DNA of 64,000 bases. Origin: Dyadobacter psychrotolerans (GTDB taxonomy: Bacteria; Bacteroidota; Bacteroidia; Cytophagales; Spirosomataceae). The position numbers were made by a program, and so were the translations under genes. The first letter of the stretch is position 1. Every line of letters starts with the position of its first letter. Shown here piece by piece: positions 9,422 to 18,365 of the stretch. The stretch lies in assembly GCF_004349265.1 (NCBI RefSeq), contig NZ_SMFL01000005.1, forward strand, positions 594,080 through 658,079. Direction: 5' to 3'. The notes below the pieces were generated by a model. The model ran no database searches and was not told the DNA's origin. It saw only the letters and a program-made list of their open reading frames with translations.

Positions 9422-11332
9422 TTACAGCTGTTTTTGCAGGGGTAAGCTCACATAAAAAGTGCTGCCCTGTCCAAGGACACTTTCGGCTCGGATACTGCCA
9501 TTGTTGAGCTCAATCAGATCCCGGCATATGGTTAGTCCCAAGCCTGTTCCTGACTCGTTTTGGGTTCCTTTTGTGCTTTGGATGTGTAAAGAAAATAGCT
9601 GATTCAACTGCACCGGACTCAGACCAACCCCACTGTCTTTGATGGTTAGAATAACTTCTTTGTCTGAGTTGTATGATTCGATACGGATGCTGCCTTGCGG
9701 GGCGGTGAATTTAACCGCGTTGGATAAAAGGTTTCTGATTACGATACGGATCATTTCTGCGTCGGCCCAGCCGGAAGTTTTTTCCAAATGACTAGTTGTT
9801 ACAATCAGGTTCTTTTTACTGACTTGGGTTTGCAGTTTTTCAATGCCATCGCTGACAAGACCAGCCAGATCAATATTTTCAGGATTGATCTGTACACCAT
9901 TCATCTGCTTTTTAGACCAAATCAAAAGGTTATCCATCATCCCCATTGTGCTGCGCACCGTGCGGTTGATCGATGGCAACAGACCCGTTATTTCTTCCTG
10001 ACTGATCAATTGATGTTCCGTCAGTTCAAGTATACCGACAAATTCGGCAAACGGGCTGCGCAGATCGTGAGCGATGACAGAGAAAATTTTGGTTTTGACG
10101 CTGTTTGCTTCTTCAAGCTCGGTGTTTTGCCGGGCGATTTTGTAATTCAGATCCTGCAATTTATCATTGAGTTTGCGTAGTCTCAATAAGGCAAAAATAA
10201 TGACGAACAACCCCAGCAGAGCCACGCCAATAATCAGGCGCTGATAAAAAATGACTTTGTCGTCTGTATTTTTCTCTGCAATCAACCGTGTTGTTTTTGC
10301 TTCATTTTGATCGACTTCGTACTTGACATCATACAGGGCAATGATCTGGTTTTTGTTTTGATTGATGACGCTGTCTTTGATGAGCTGATATTTTTTTAAA
10401 TTTCCCAGGGCGCTTTGAAAATTGCCTGCAATCGAATCTAAAAGGTGATTTTTGTAAAAAATCAACGAAAGATCCTCACGACTTCCCAGTTTTGTGAGGG
10501 AGCTTTCACAAAGCTGGTAGAACTTTCTGGCCTGCTGATAGTCTTTAAACTTAAAGGCTAAATCACCCATCAGCATATAAATAATCTGTGCTTCACGCGG
10601 GCTTACATTTTGACTTTGAATAATCCCAAGCGCCTGATTACCCATTGAAAGCGCCTGGTCAAACTGCTGTCTTGCCATTTGCAGCGATGCGGTTTGATAC
10701 AATGAAGTTACAATCCACCTGTAGTCTTTTGATTTGTCTGCATGCTTTTTAATACGATCATAATAAAGCGATGCCTTACCATATTGTTTAAGATCCTCAT
10801 AGCAGGCTCCGGTATTAGACCAGATGGTGTAACGTATCGGATTTTGCCTCTCACCCAGGATTGTTTCTGATCTTAAAAAGTAGGGCAGCGCCTTTTTGTA
10901 ATCTTTTACGGAAGCATAAAAGCAGCCGATGTAATTGACGACCCCGGCAATATTTGCCGAATCTTTTAATGATGAGAAAATCGAAAGAGATGCATTCAGA
11001 TATTTCAGTGAGGTTACATCTCCGTGAATCAGCATATAAAACAAAGCCATGTTCTTATAGGCAACGGCCTGGCCGCGTCTGTAAGACAGCTTCTCGGAAA
11101 GTAAAAGGGCCTGCTGGCTGTAAGTATTAAAGTCTTTTACGCTGTAAGAGTAGCTTTGGTAGGCCAAATCATTGAGCAAAATAACTTTATTGGTATCCTG
11201 ATTTTTACTGGTTTGTAAAAGCGACCGAAGTGAATCCCGACGGCTAGACTGGCCGCAGACATGTAAGAAAGACGAACTGGAAAGCAACAGCACTGCCAGA
11301 AGCAGTCTTACCTTGTTTACAAAGGATTGCAT
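9422..11332 (-). CDS. TPR-sensor histidine kinase
   Basis: This 636-residue membrane kinase has a signal peptide, then a periplasmic region of TPR repeats (about residues 40-320; for example KALPYFLRSETIL and YGKASLYYDRI). One transmembrane helix (VIFYQRLIIGVALLGLFVIIFALL, about 350-373) and a short coiled coil follow. The kinase core has H-box SVIAHDLRSPFAEF with the phospho-acceptor His, N-box RNLLSNAVKFT, G1 DSGVGLS and G2 GTGLGLTICRDLIE. TPR-sensor kinases of this design are common in Bacteroidota; the ligand is unknown. No response regulator lies beside it, so it is an orphan kinase or acts through one of the REC-only proteins elsewhere. Confidence 0.93.
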   Translation of the reverse strand: MQSFVNKVRLLLAVLLLSSSSFLHVCGQSSRRDSLRSLLQTSKNQDTNKVILLNDLAYQSYSYSVKDFNTYSQQALLLSEKLSYRRGQAVAYKNMALFYMLIHGDVTSLKYLNASLSIFSSLKDSANIAGVVNYIGCFYASVKDYKKALPYFLRSETILGERQNPIRYTIWSNTGACYEDLKQYGKASLYYDRIKKHADKSKDYRWIVTSLYQTASLQMARQQFDQALSMGNQALGIIQSQNVSPREAQIIYMLMGDLAFKFKDYQQARKFYQLCESSLTKLGSREDLSLIFYKNHLLDSIAGNFQSALGNLKKYQLIKDSVINQNKNQIIALYDVKYEVDQNEAKTTRLIAEKNTDDKVIFYQRLIIGVALLGLFVIIFALLRLRKLNDKLQDLNYKIARQNTELEEANSVKTKIFSVIAHDLRSPFAEFVGILELTEHQLISQEEITGLLPSINRTVRSTMGMMDNLLIWSKKQMNGVQINPENIDLAGLVSDGIEKLQTQVSKKNLIVTTSHLEKTSGWADAEMIRIVIRNLLSNAVKFTAPQGSIRIESYNSDKEVILTIKDSGVGLSPVQLNQLFSLHIQSTKGTQNESGTGLGLTICRDLIELNNGSIRAESVLGQGSTFYVSLPLQKQL

Positions 11333-11585
11333 AAGTTGAATTGTGCAGGCAACGTATTTTTAACAAAATTGGGTTTTTTGATGGGAATTACAAGCAGCTT
11401 TGCTGTTAATAGTTCACCTGATTTGCCCCTCTGCGCCGGAGTAGGAGGCCTGTTTGCCAAGGTGGTCCGCTGTCTTTAAGTAGATAAATAATTTTGAATG
11501 TGAAGAAAAAGCAGGTGCAGTTTTAAAAAAGAGATAAATGTGCCACAAGTATACTAATGGGCACAATAATTTCTACTGTAAAATG

Positions 11586-11610
11586 CCAGATTAAAAAAAT
11601 TTTAATCTGG
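11586..11610. repeat. Perfect inverted repeat (11-bp arms, 3-base loop)
   Basis: CCAGATTAAAA and its exact complement flank a three-base AAA spacer. Just downstream, CCGG...CCGG surrounds a run of eight T (11624-11631 region). It lies about 250 bases upstream of the kinase start, far from any gene end, so it could be an operator, part of a small RNA or a terminator for an unseen transcript. Confidence 0.5.
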
Positions 11611-11967
11611 AAACCGGAATTTTTTTTACGCCGGAAAAATTGATCTAATGCTCCGGCAGACCAGCGATCTAAGTTTTAGAAGAGGTTTTTCTTTCCATTG
11701 AATTTTGCGGCATTGCCTGGCAACGGTTTTATGATTTACAAATTTTTTTAAATCATATTTAATTTTTAATATATTGTTTTTCAGGTACATATGAAAGTAC
11801 TGATGTTATTTTCAAAATGTAGCGCTGCCTAAAAAAATGGTTAATCATTCGTTTTGGCGTGGCAAAACCAGCCGGTTTCAAACGGATAAATAGGGTTATT
11901 TGTCATGTAACCGTAATTAACATTTTCGTAAACAAAAGGACGAAATGGTCAACAGGTAACAAAGTTT

Positions 11968-11994
11968 ATCCTTCTGAGTTGTAAGAAGGATTTT
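11968..11994 (+). terminator. Terminator-like stem-loop with no gene in front
   Basis: ATCCTTCT and AGAAGGAT form an 8-bp stem around an 8-base loop, followed by TTTTGCC and soon a second T run. On the plus strand this looks like an intrinsic terminator, yet no plus-strand gene ends before it. It might close a short non-coding RNA from the preceding 100-300 bases, or be chance. Confidence 0.35.
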
Positions 11995-12427
11995 GCCATT
12001 TTTAGAGATCAAAATAAATCGTTTAATTTACTGAACAGTTATTCGATGTAAATCGTATTGCCCCTAACAATTTGAAATTATCGCTCATGTTTTCGCTGAG
12101 TTTTTTTACCCAATCCTCTGGCCCGGTGACGTTTGCCAGGCTAATCTGTGAGCGCTTACAGACTGGCAGAAACAATGTATTGTTATCTGCATTTTTTGAA
12201 AGCACTGCTGCAAACGCTTATAGATTGTCTGTGGCTAATGACAGTTAAGCAGTTTCTTCCATCACATTTTCCTGACCACAAATCGAATTTACCGGCTTGA
12301 GAAAAAATCTGTAAAGATGGCGTTCGTGCAACACGAATTTAACCGATTACATCATCTTGTGATTAAGCCTGTAAACTTCTGCGTTTTGTCAACCGGAAAG
12401 TAATTTCCAGTGTATCGTTTTAGATCG

Positions 12428-13312
12428 ATGGCCGGCTGCGTTGTGTTCTCAGCAACCCTTTTTGGATTTTTTGTCTCAAATTTTACCAGATTTCTATTGG
12501 AAAAATTATACTATAAAAGTTTGCTTCGTAAGATAGGCGTTGCCCCGAAAAACAAAAATCCTTACGGCTGGTTTGGTGATTACCCGTCCTGGGAAGCTGC
12601 CAGCGCGGATACAGCCGGGTATCAACAGGCCAATATTTTAGAGAAAACAAAACAGTCACTGAGCCGGATCAAATCCGGACAAGCGGTCTATGAACGGGAT
12701 TCTGTATTGTTTTCTCAGAAAGAATATCCTTATCCGCTGATCAGCTGTCTTCTTCACATAGCTTCTGCTCACGGAAATACGCTTCACGTAGTTGATTTTG
12801 GAGGATCACTGGGAAGCAGCTTTTATCAGATCAAAGATTTTTTGACGCATCTGGAAAAGATCAGCTGGCATGTGGTTGAGCAGCCAAATTATGTAAGCTG
12901 TGGCAAAGCGGAGTTTGAAGATGACATACTTAAATTTGACTATACCCTAAAAGACGGTATCAAGGCCTGCAGGCCCCATGTCGTTCTGCTCTCAAGCGTG
13001 GTGCAATATCTGCCCGAGCCGCACCGCTTTCTTTCCGAATTAGCTCGTCAGGGTGTGGAGTATATTATATTCGACCGGACCTCGTTTGCCGATTCCGGTA
13101 AGGACCGCCTTACGGTTCAGCATGTGAACCCTTCGATTTACCAGGCTTCATATCCGTGCTGGTTTTTCAATCAGGATGATTTTCTCAGACATTTCGATCA
13201 GTACAGCATTCTTGCTGAGTTTAGCTCCTATGTGCCCAGCGAGACCATACTTTGTATTGATGGAAAACCACAGGCTAAAGACAAAGGTTTTTTTCTCAAA
13301 ATCAAACCATGA
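12428..13312 (+). CDS. TIGR04325-family putative methyltransferase
   Basis: About 294 residues from ATG 12428 (a GTG at 12410 would add six). The family fingerprint is visible: NPYGWFGDYPSWEAA near residue 42, LHVVDFGGSLGSSFYQIKDFL at about 120-140 (a glycine-rich SAM-binding-like loop) and WHVVEQPNYVSCG, then LSSVVQYLPEPHRFL and the C-terminal YPCWFF. The family (also called LIC12133) sits in O-antigen and capsule clusters and is presumed to methylate a sugar or act on a glycan precursor; no activity is established that I know of. The N-terminus has a short hydrophobic stretch. It opens the glycan operon and overlaps the next gene by 4 bases (ATGA), indicating translational coupling. Confidence 0.8.
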   Translation: MAGCVVFSATLFGFFVSNFTRFLLEKLYYKSLLRKIGVAPKNKNPYGWFGDYPSWEAASADTAGYQQANILEKTKQSLSRIKSGQAVYERDSVLFSQKEYPYPLISCLLHIASAHGNTLHVVDFGGSLGSSFYQIKDFLTHLEKISWHVVEQPNYVSCGKAEFEDDILKFDYTLKDGIKACRPHVVLLSSVVQYLPEPHRFLSELARQGVEYIIFDRTSFADSGKDRLTVQHVNPSIYQASYPCWFFNQDDFLRHFDQYSILAEFSSYVPSETILCIDGKPQAKDKGFFLKIKP

Positions 13313-14331
13313 TTAATTTTTGTACCCTTTTTAATTCGACTTATCTGACCCGCGGGCTGGCGATGTATGATTCGCTGGAAAAAAAATGTGCAGATTTTCA
13401 TCTGTATATCATCGCTTTCGATCAGTGCTGTTACGATACGCTAAGCGATTTGCAGCTGAAAAGAGCCACGGTGATATCACTTGATGCGTTTGAAGATAAA
13501 GAGTTGTTGGCCGTCAAACCTACGCGCACACCGACTGAGTATTGCTGGACCTGCACGCCGGCAAGTCTGGATTATTGTATTAAAAGGTTCGATCTTGAAA
13601 GCTGCACTTATATTGACGCTGATCTTTTGTTTTTTTCTGATCCGGAGGTTTTAATTGAGGAAATGGCAGACAGCTCTGTGCTGATTACCGAGCATCGGTA
13701 TACACCGCAGTACGACCAGACTGAGCTAAGCGGAAAATATTGCGTGCAATTTGTTTGTATCAAAAACGACAGCCGTGGTCAGAAGGTTTTACAATGGTGG
13801 AAGCAGGCTTGTCTGGATTGGTGTTATAACCGTGCGGAGGACAATAAGTTCGGGGATCAGAAGTATCTTGACGACTGGTGCACCCGTTTTGAAGGTGTGC
13901 ATGAATTGCAGCATCTGGGTGGGGGAGTAGCTCCCTGGAATATGCAGCAGTACCGCTTTGAAAAACACTCAGGTCATCTGATAGGAACTCAGATCAGCAC
14001 CGGCATAAACTTTGATGTTGTCTTTTTTCACTTTCATAATTTCCGCTGCTTTAAAACCAATGTGTTTATTCCCGCAGGCCCTTATCAGCTTAACGAAAAC
14101 CTGTTGACACTGATCTACGGATCTTATATCAATAGCCTGCAAAAGATTAATTCGCTTTTAAGACAAAAAAGTCCCATTCAGATCGGGGTTTATCAGGAGG
14201 CGCTTACTGTAAAAAAGGTCTTTTATTCTCCTAAACGCGTTTTCCTTCTCTACATGAAGGGCAGTTTCAGAAATTACTATCATCAATCCTATTTCGCAAA
14301 ACGTCAGTATGGCCTATCAAATCAGTCTTAA
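13309..14331 (+). CDS. Glycosyltransferase (GT-A fold, GT8-like)
   Basis: This 340-residue protein starts like nucleotide-sugar transferases of the GT8-like group (MINFCTLFNSTYLTRGLAMYDSL) and carries a DxD metal-binding motif in CTYIDADLLFFSDP (about residues 100-113). FGDQKYLDDWC and GGGVAPWN further on match the acceptor-side motifs of such enzymes. It probably transfers a sugar to a surface polysaccharide or lipid-linked glycan in the cytoplasm. It is unusually rich in Cys and Trp. Its start overlaps the methyltransferase by 4 bases and its 3' end overlaps the ketoisomerase gene by 23 bases, so the genes are coupled. Confidence 0.82.
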   Translation: MINFCTLFNSTYLTRGLAMYDSLEKKCADFHLYIIAFDQCCYDTLSDLQLKRATVISLDAFEDKELLAVKPTRTPTEYCWTCTPASLDYCIKRFDLESCTYIDADLLFFSDPEVLIEEMADSSVLITEHRYTPQYDQTELSGKYCVQFVCIKNDSRGQKVLQWWKQACLDWCYNRAEDNKFGDQKYLDDWCTRFEGVHELQHLGGGVAPWNMQQYRFEKHSGHLIGTQISTGINFDVVFFHFHNFRCFKTNVFIPAGPYQLNENLLTLIYGSYINSLQKINSLLRQKSPIQIGVYQEALTVKKVFYSPKRVFLLYMKGSFRNYYHQSYFAKRQYGLSNQS

Positions 14332-14728
14332 AACTTTCACCGACGCCAGAGGAAATCTCACGGTTATCGAGCGCGTTATACCGTTTGCCATCAAGCGCAT
14401 ATTCTACATTTATGGTGTCGATGATTCGGTGCGCGGAGGGCATCGTCATCACAAAACTGTGCAGGCAGCTGTATGCGTGCAGGGTAGCTGTATCATTTCC
14501 AATAATGATGGTACTAAAATGGAAACCTTTGCACTCGACTCGCCGGATAAGTGCCTGGTGCTAAACCCAAATGACTGGCATCAGATGTTTGAATTTAGTC
14601 CGGATGCAATACTGATGGTTTTTGCTTCCGAGCATTTCGATGCAGACGATTACATCTACGAGCCATACCCGGTTACAATGCAGACAATGGCAAACACCAG
14701 GGAGCTGCTAAGCGTTGAATATGCCTGA
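14309..14728 (+). CDS. Sugar-nucleotide 3,4-ketoisomerase (FdtA/QdtA, WxcM-like cupin)
   Basis: A 139-residue cupin of the WxcM-like family. It shows the N-terminal DARGNLTVIE, the RIFYIYGV strand, the catalytic histidine region RGGHRHHKTVQ (about residues 46-56), the central DKCLVLNPNDWHQMFEF and the C-terminal ASEHFDADDYIYEP. Relatives convert dTDP-4-keto-6-deoxyglucose to its 3-keto isomer in synthesis of 3-amino-3,6-dideoxy sugars such as Fuc3NAc or Qui3NAc. The matching PLP aminotransferase and acetyltransferase are not in this window, so the pathway must be completed elsewhere or the product used otherwise. It overlaps the upstream gene by 23 bases and ends 3 bases before the next. Confidence 0.85.
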   Translation: MAYQISLKTFTDARGNLTVIERVIPFAIKRIFYIYGVDDSVRGGHRHHKTVQAAVCVQGSCIISNNDGTKMETFALDSPDKCLVLNPNDWHQMFEFSPDAILMVFASEHFDADDYIYEPYPVTMQTMANTRELLSVEYA

Positions 14729-14731
14729 GCG

Positions 14732-15511
14732 ATGAAACTAACCATTATCACTGTCAATCTCAACAACCGGGATGGTCTGAAAAAAACCATTACATCCGTG
14801 CTTGGGCAAAGCTTTCAGGATTTTGAATACATCATCGTAGACGGAGGCTCAACAGACGGAAGTGTTGAGGTGATTAAAGAACAGCAGACAGGTTGTTGCC
14901 GGTGGGTTAGTGAGGCGGACAAAGGAATATACCATGCGATGAATAAGGGAATTAAAATGGCAAACTCTGAATACCTGCTTTTTTTGAATAGCGGCGATTT
15001 TCTGCTTGATCAGCATACGCTAAGTCAGGCTGCCGGCCAGCTCGATGGGGTTGAAATTGTCTATGGAAATCTGAGAGTAGGGCATAAAGATACTTACAGG
15101 GATAGTTTGTATCCGGCGAAACTGACATTTTCTTATTTCATCTCCAAGTCCTTACCGCATCCGTCCACATTTATAAAAAGCACCCTTTTTCAAAGAGCAG
15201 GCATTTATGATCAGAATATGAAAATCTGCGCCGACTGGGCCTTTTTTGTGCGCTCTATCGGTCTTTTTAAAGCCAGCTACAAACATATCTGCCAGACTGT
15301 TTCGGTATTTAACACAGATGGCATCAGCAGTTCACCGAGCAGCCGCCAGCTTATGCAGCAGGAGAAAATGAATCTTTTAAAAGACGATTTTTCATTTTTT
15401 GAGACGGACTATGAGAGCTATCTGGATATGAAAGAAAACATCGATGCTTTAAGAAGGTCCAAGCCGTACAAAATCCTTAAGTTTCTGGGCCTGCCCAAGT
15501 ATCAGGCCTGA
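14732..15511 (+). CDS. Family 2 glycosyltransferase
   Basis: A 259-residue GT2 enzyme. It starts LTIITVNLNNRDGLKKTI, has the nucleotide-binding Asp in IIVDGGSTDGS (about residues 34-44), SEADKGIYHAMNKGIKMA (about 70-88) and the DxD-equivalent in FLNSGDF. The motif ADKGIYHAMNKG is typical of the WcaA/colanic-acid-like subset that builds exopolysaccharide or O-antigen repeats. It lies three bases after the ketoisomerase and may add the sugar that enzyme helps make. Confidence 0.9.
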   Translation: MKLTIITVNLNNRDGLKKTITSVLGQSFQDFEYIIVDGGSTDGSVEVIKEQQTGCCRWVSEADKGIYHAMNKGIKMANSEYLLFLNSGDFLLDQHTLSQAAGQLDGVEIVYGNLRVGHKDTYRDSLYPAKLTFSYFISKSLPHPSTFIKSTLFQRAGIYDQNMKICADWAFFVRSIGLFKASYKHICQTVSVFNTDGISSSPSSRQLMQQEKMNLLKDDFSFFETDYESYLDMKENIDALRRSKPYKILKFLGLPKYQA

Positions 15512-15585
15512 GAGCCAAAGTTGATTATCAGACACAAACACGTAAACGATTCCTGTATAGATATTTAAACGTATACCAACTCATT

Positions 15586-16500
15586 ATGTATCAGCCATTA
15601 ATCAGCATTATTATACCCTGCTATAATAACAGAAATTTTATACTTGAAGCGATTGACTCAGCCTTAAACCAAACTTATCCTCATATTGAAGTCATTGTGG
15701 TAGACGATGGATCGACGGATCATTCTTATGAATTTGTCGCAGATAATATGAAAGACCAAGGTAACCTGCATCTGATCAGACAGGAAAATCAGGGGCCGGC
15801 AGGAGCGCGAAATACCGGATTTAATCTGGCTGGTGGAGATTTTCTGGTTTTTCTGGATGGTGATGATATTCTTCACCGGGAGTATGTTGAAAATTGCTAC
15901 CGGGAGTATGTCAATAATCCTGAATTGAATATTGTTTACTGCGATGTAGAGCTCTTTGAAAACAAAACGGGCCCGTGGAAACTCAAACCTTTCTCACCTG
16001 AAACGATCCTTCTTTACAATTCTATACCGGTATTTGCCATGATACGCTCATGCGTTTTTCAGCAAATAGGAAGATACGATACTGAACTCCGATGTGCAGA
16101 AGACTGGGAGCTTTGGATCAGGATCCTGCAACAGTATGAAGGCGTTTATAAAATTCCGAAGGTGCTTTACTATTATCGTAAGAGAAACGAGAAAACGTCG
16201 ATAACCGACTACGATAAAATTTATAATTTCCGTCATGACGCGCTTTTGTATATATACATTAAGCATCAGCAGGTTTACCGCGATAGCAATCTGGATATGA
16301 CCAATTTGTTTTCCTGCGCGGTTTACAAGGAAAGATACTACAATGAATGGTACCGAAAACTCTTTTACCGGCTTTTCAAAAGAAGAAAATACGCTGAAAT
16401 CTACAACAAAAAACAAGCGCTCACAGCGGATAACAATGCAGATTGGTATGCCCCTTTGAATGAGTTGAAAGCAGCTCTGGGGCTGACTGTAAGGGCATAA
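15586..16500 (+). CDS. Family 2 glycosyltransferase
   Basis: A 304-residue GT2 enzyme: PLISIIIPCYNNRNFILEAIDS at the start, VIVVDDGSTDHS (residues 36-47), NQGPAGARNTGFNLA, the metal-binding FLDGDDIL near residue 92 and the acceptor-side CAEDWELWIRI around 165. No membrane segment is seen, so it should act at the cytoplasmic face on a lipid carrier. It is the last gene of the glycan operon, 75 bases after the previous one; the slightly larger gap may hold an internal promoter. No clear hairpin terminator follows. Confidence 0.92.
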   Translation: MYQPLISIIIPCYNNRNFILEAIDSALNQTYPHIEVIVVDDGSTDHSYEFVADNMKDQGNLHLIRQENQGPAGARNTGFNLAGGDFLVFLDGDDILHREYVENCYREYVNNPELNIVYCDVELFENKTGPWKLKPFSPETILLYNSIPVFAMIRSCVFQQIGRYDTELRCAEDWELWIRILQQYEGVYKIPKVLYYYRKRNEKTSITDYDKIYNFRHDALLYIYIKHQQVYRDSNLDMTNLFSCAVYKERYYNEWYRKLFYRLFKRRKYAEIYNKKQALTADNNADWYAPLNELKAALGLTVRA

Positions 16501-16735
16501 AAGAGCAGCATACAGTTAGTCTTTTAGGAAAGAAAATCTTTTGGTATGAGATTCTTTACCATTCAGCCGCAGAGGTCTGTAGTTAAAGTCCGTATGGCGA
16601 AAGTGGGAAAACAAATGTCTTAATGCGGGTAGTCTGAGGGTTAAATAGCAGATTTCAACAAGCTTTAAGTTAAATCCCAAATTTACAGCACCCAGAATTG
16701 ATGCTAAGCAAAGCGGATTGTCAGCGCTGTTTTAT

Positions 16736-16834
16736 TTAAAAAAGGATATAAAAAAGAATCATTGCGAACGACCAGATGATCAAAATCACAATCTCGGTCC
16801 GGGAGAGTTTTTCAGAGTTGGGAGCTTTTTGCAT
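16736..16834 (-). CDS. Possible 32-residue single-pass membrane protein
   Basis: From ATG 16834 the minus strand reads a polar start (MQKAPNSEKLSRTE) and then one uninterrupted hydrophobic helix of about 18 residues (IVILIIWSFAMILFYILF) to a TAA. The composition is that of a genuine small membrane protein rather than a random frame. It lies just beyond the terminator of the GreA-like gene, so it would need its own promoter or readthrough. Function is unknown, and its short length keeps confidence low. Confidence 0.35.
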   Translation of the reverse strand: MQKAPNSEKLSRTEIVILIIWSFAMILFYILF

Positions 16835-16852
16835 TTTATTTAAGGCTTATAC

Positions 16853-16895
16853 GGAAAAAATGGGAGCACGGCCTGTTCATAGTTATGGGCCGTGC
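16853..16895 (-). terminator. Intrinsic terminator after the GreA/Rnk-like gene
   Basis: GCACGGCC (16866-16873) pairs perfectly with GGCCGTGC (16888-16895) around a 14-base loop. On the minus strand the stem is followed by TCCC and six T. It sits 19 bases beyond the stop of the gene ending at 16914. Confidence 0.85.
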
Positions 16896-16913
16896 CCGGC
16901 TTGCGAACCCGTA

Positions 16914-17288
16914 TCAGTTTACGTTTAAGATTTCAAACCGTTTCATTCCGGCCGGCATTTTCCATTCCACTTTTTCACCCTTGCACAAACCGATTAAAGC
17001 AGCGCCCATGGGGGTGAGTACGGAGATTTTTTTTTGAGTAATATCGGCCAACGCGGGCATTACGATGGAAAATTCCAATACTTTGTCTGTAATCAGCTCT
17101 CTGACCTGTACTGTGGAATTTAAACGGATACTTCCAGCTGGCAGCTCATCATTTTCTACCACGATGGCTCTGTTAAGCTCATAGGATAATGACATTTCAT
17201 TGTTACTGGCTGAGAGGTTTTCTGCGAATTGTTTTAGCAAGCGAAAATCGTCTTCGCTGAGTATTACCTGATTTTTTTGACTGGTCAT
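16914..17288 (-). CDS. GreA/GreB C-terminal-domain protein (Rnk-like)
   Basis: A 124-residue protein with a short helical N-terminus (SEDDFRLLKQFAENL) and the GreA/GreB C-terminal FKBP-like fold: VRELITDKVLEFSIVMPALAD, then ISVLTPMGAALIGLCKGEKVEW at about residues 88-110. Lacking the long coiled coil with acidic tip of true GreA, it matches the Rnk group of proteins that bind RNA polymerase and can compete with Gre factors. In Bacteroidota such genes often occur in stress-linked or mobile contexts. A related protein is encoded 260 bases upstream on the same strand. Confidence 0.85.
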   Translation of the reverse strand: MTSQKNQVILSEDDFRLLKQFAENLSASNNEMSLSYELNRAIVVENDELPAGSIRLNSTVQVRELITDKVLEFSIVMPALADITQKKISVLTPMGAALIGLCKGEKVEWKMPAGMKRFEILNVN

Positions 17289-17550
17289 AATTATTAGAAT
17301 TGATCGCCGCGTACTGTGAAATGTAGTGCAAGTTTATGGGTGCATAGGCTTTGATTTGATCCGGAAAATCTGCTGCATCGCAGCAAAACTGGCAAACGAT
17401 TTAAATCAAGAATTAAAACTTTGGTATGATCAATACCAGGCTGTATCCCGAACTGGCATTAAGATAGCCCCAGGGTTCAGGTCAGAAAGGTCTTATTAGA
17501 GGAATAAAAATGTTTGTACTGTGTATTAACCATTGCTGTGATTGTGTTTT

Positions 17551-17931
17551 CTAATAACTGACGTCGATGATTTCGTAAAGCCGTTTTACACCTTTGGCTG
17601 TTAGTTCTATCTTCTCTGTTTTACAAAGGCCGATTAAGGCTGACCCAAGCGGATCCAGCACTGAAATTTTGTTTTCATTTGAACTAGCCTGCCCGGGAAG
17701 AACGATTTTCAATTCTGTCAACCGATTATCGGGCCAGGACCTTATTTTGATTGCGGCTCCTAGACGAACGCAGCTGCAAGGCAATATCGTCTCTTCCACG
17801 ACGATCGCCTCATTCAATGCCCGCACAAGTGCGACTTGCCCTTCGAATTCCTGAGAAGAAAGCGGGCCGATGCATTGCTTTAAAGCAAAAAAATCTTCTT
17901 TCGTAAGTATGATAGGCGTAATCTCCTGCAT
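17551..17931 (-). CDS. Second GreA/GreB C-terminal-domain protein
   Basis: From ATG 17931 it is about 126 residues (a TTG at 17955 would add eight). KEDFFALKQCIGPL begins the helical N-terminus, and KISVLDPLGSALIGLCKTEKIEL near the C-terminus is the same GreA/GreB-type motif as in the neighbour at 16914. The two are clear paralogues but differ much in the middle, which includes Cys-Ser-Cys in this copy (ILPCSCVRLGAAIKI). It lies 24 bases after the small unknown gene 17956-18303 and is probably co-transcribed with it. Confidence 0.82.
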   Translation of the reverse strand: MQEITPIILTKEDFFALKQCIGPLSSQEFEGQVALVRALNEAIVVEETILPCSCVRLGAAIKIRSWPDNRLTELKIVLPGQASSNENKISVLDPLGSALIGLCKTEKIELTAKGVKRLYEIIDVSY

Positions 17932-17955
17932 GAAAGTCAAATATATGCCTACCAA

Positions 17956-18303
17956 CTACCTGTAATTCTCAGACCAGAACCGTTCTGCAAAGATGCGTTC
18001 CTGACGCGATAGGCCCTGTTTGCCATTAATTACACGCCATAAAATGTTTATAATCCGTTGTGTCGTCGGTTTGGCTGACAGCGTATCCGCCGTTGGCTGC
18101 CGAAGTGAGTCAGCTGTGTTTCCCTGACCTTTGCCAAAAGCCATATTTTTCTGCATAAATCGCGTCAAGACAGATAAATCAACATTTCTGTGGAAATTGT
18201 CGTTTGTGCTAAGATTCTGTTTTTCAATTGTTTGAAAAACTGTATTCAACTCAGAAAGTGTGGGGTTTTCTAACTGAGGTACCATGATGTCTTTTGCGTT
18301 CAT
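17956..18303 (-). CDS. Unknown 115-residue protein
   Basis: No family recognised. It starts MNAKDIMVPQLENPTLSELN, is hydrophilic, Gln/Asn-rich in the first two thirds, and ends in a basic helical segment (TTQRIINILWRVINGKQGLSRQERIFAERFW). There is no signal peptide or membrane helix. It lies between the DUF932-like gene (63 bases upstream) and the GreA-like gene on the same strand, so it is likely part of one transcript. Codon use and amino-acid make-up look like a real gene. Confidence 0.6.
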   Translation of the reverse strand: MNAKDIMVPQLENPTLSELNTVFQTIEKQNLSTNDNFHRNVDLSVLTRFMQKNMAFGKGQGNTADSLRQPTADTLSAKPTTQRIINILWRVINGKQGLSRQERIFAERFWSENYR

Positions 18304-18365
18304 AACTAAAACTTAATTAATACAATGGGTACTTTACAGAAATATATATTTACAGGACTTACATA

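Larger units (their letters stand above)
11333..12427. other. Non-coding region between the kinase and the glycan operon
   Basis: About 1.1 kb without a convincing gene. It must hold the kinase promoter on the minus strand and the promoter of the glycan operon on the plus strand. It contains a perfect 25-base hairpin (11586-11610) and a terminator-like stem-loop (11968-11991), described separately. A 60-codon minus-strand frame at 12023-12205 has no recognisable feature and I do not call it a gene. Confidence 0.5.

Noticed and set aside
12023..12205. 60-codon minus-strand frame in the gap before the glycan operon
   Set aside because: No hydrophobic core, motif or neighbour support; composition looks random and it stands alone.
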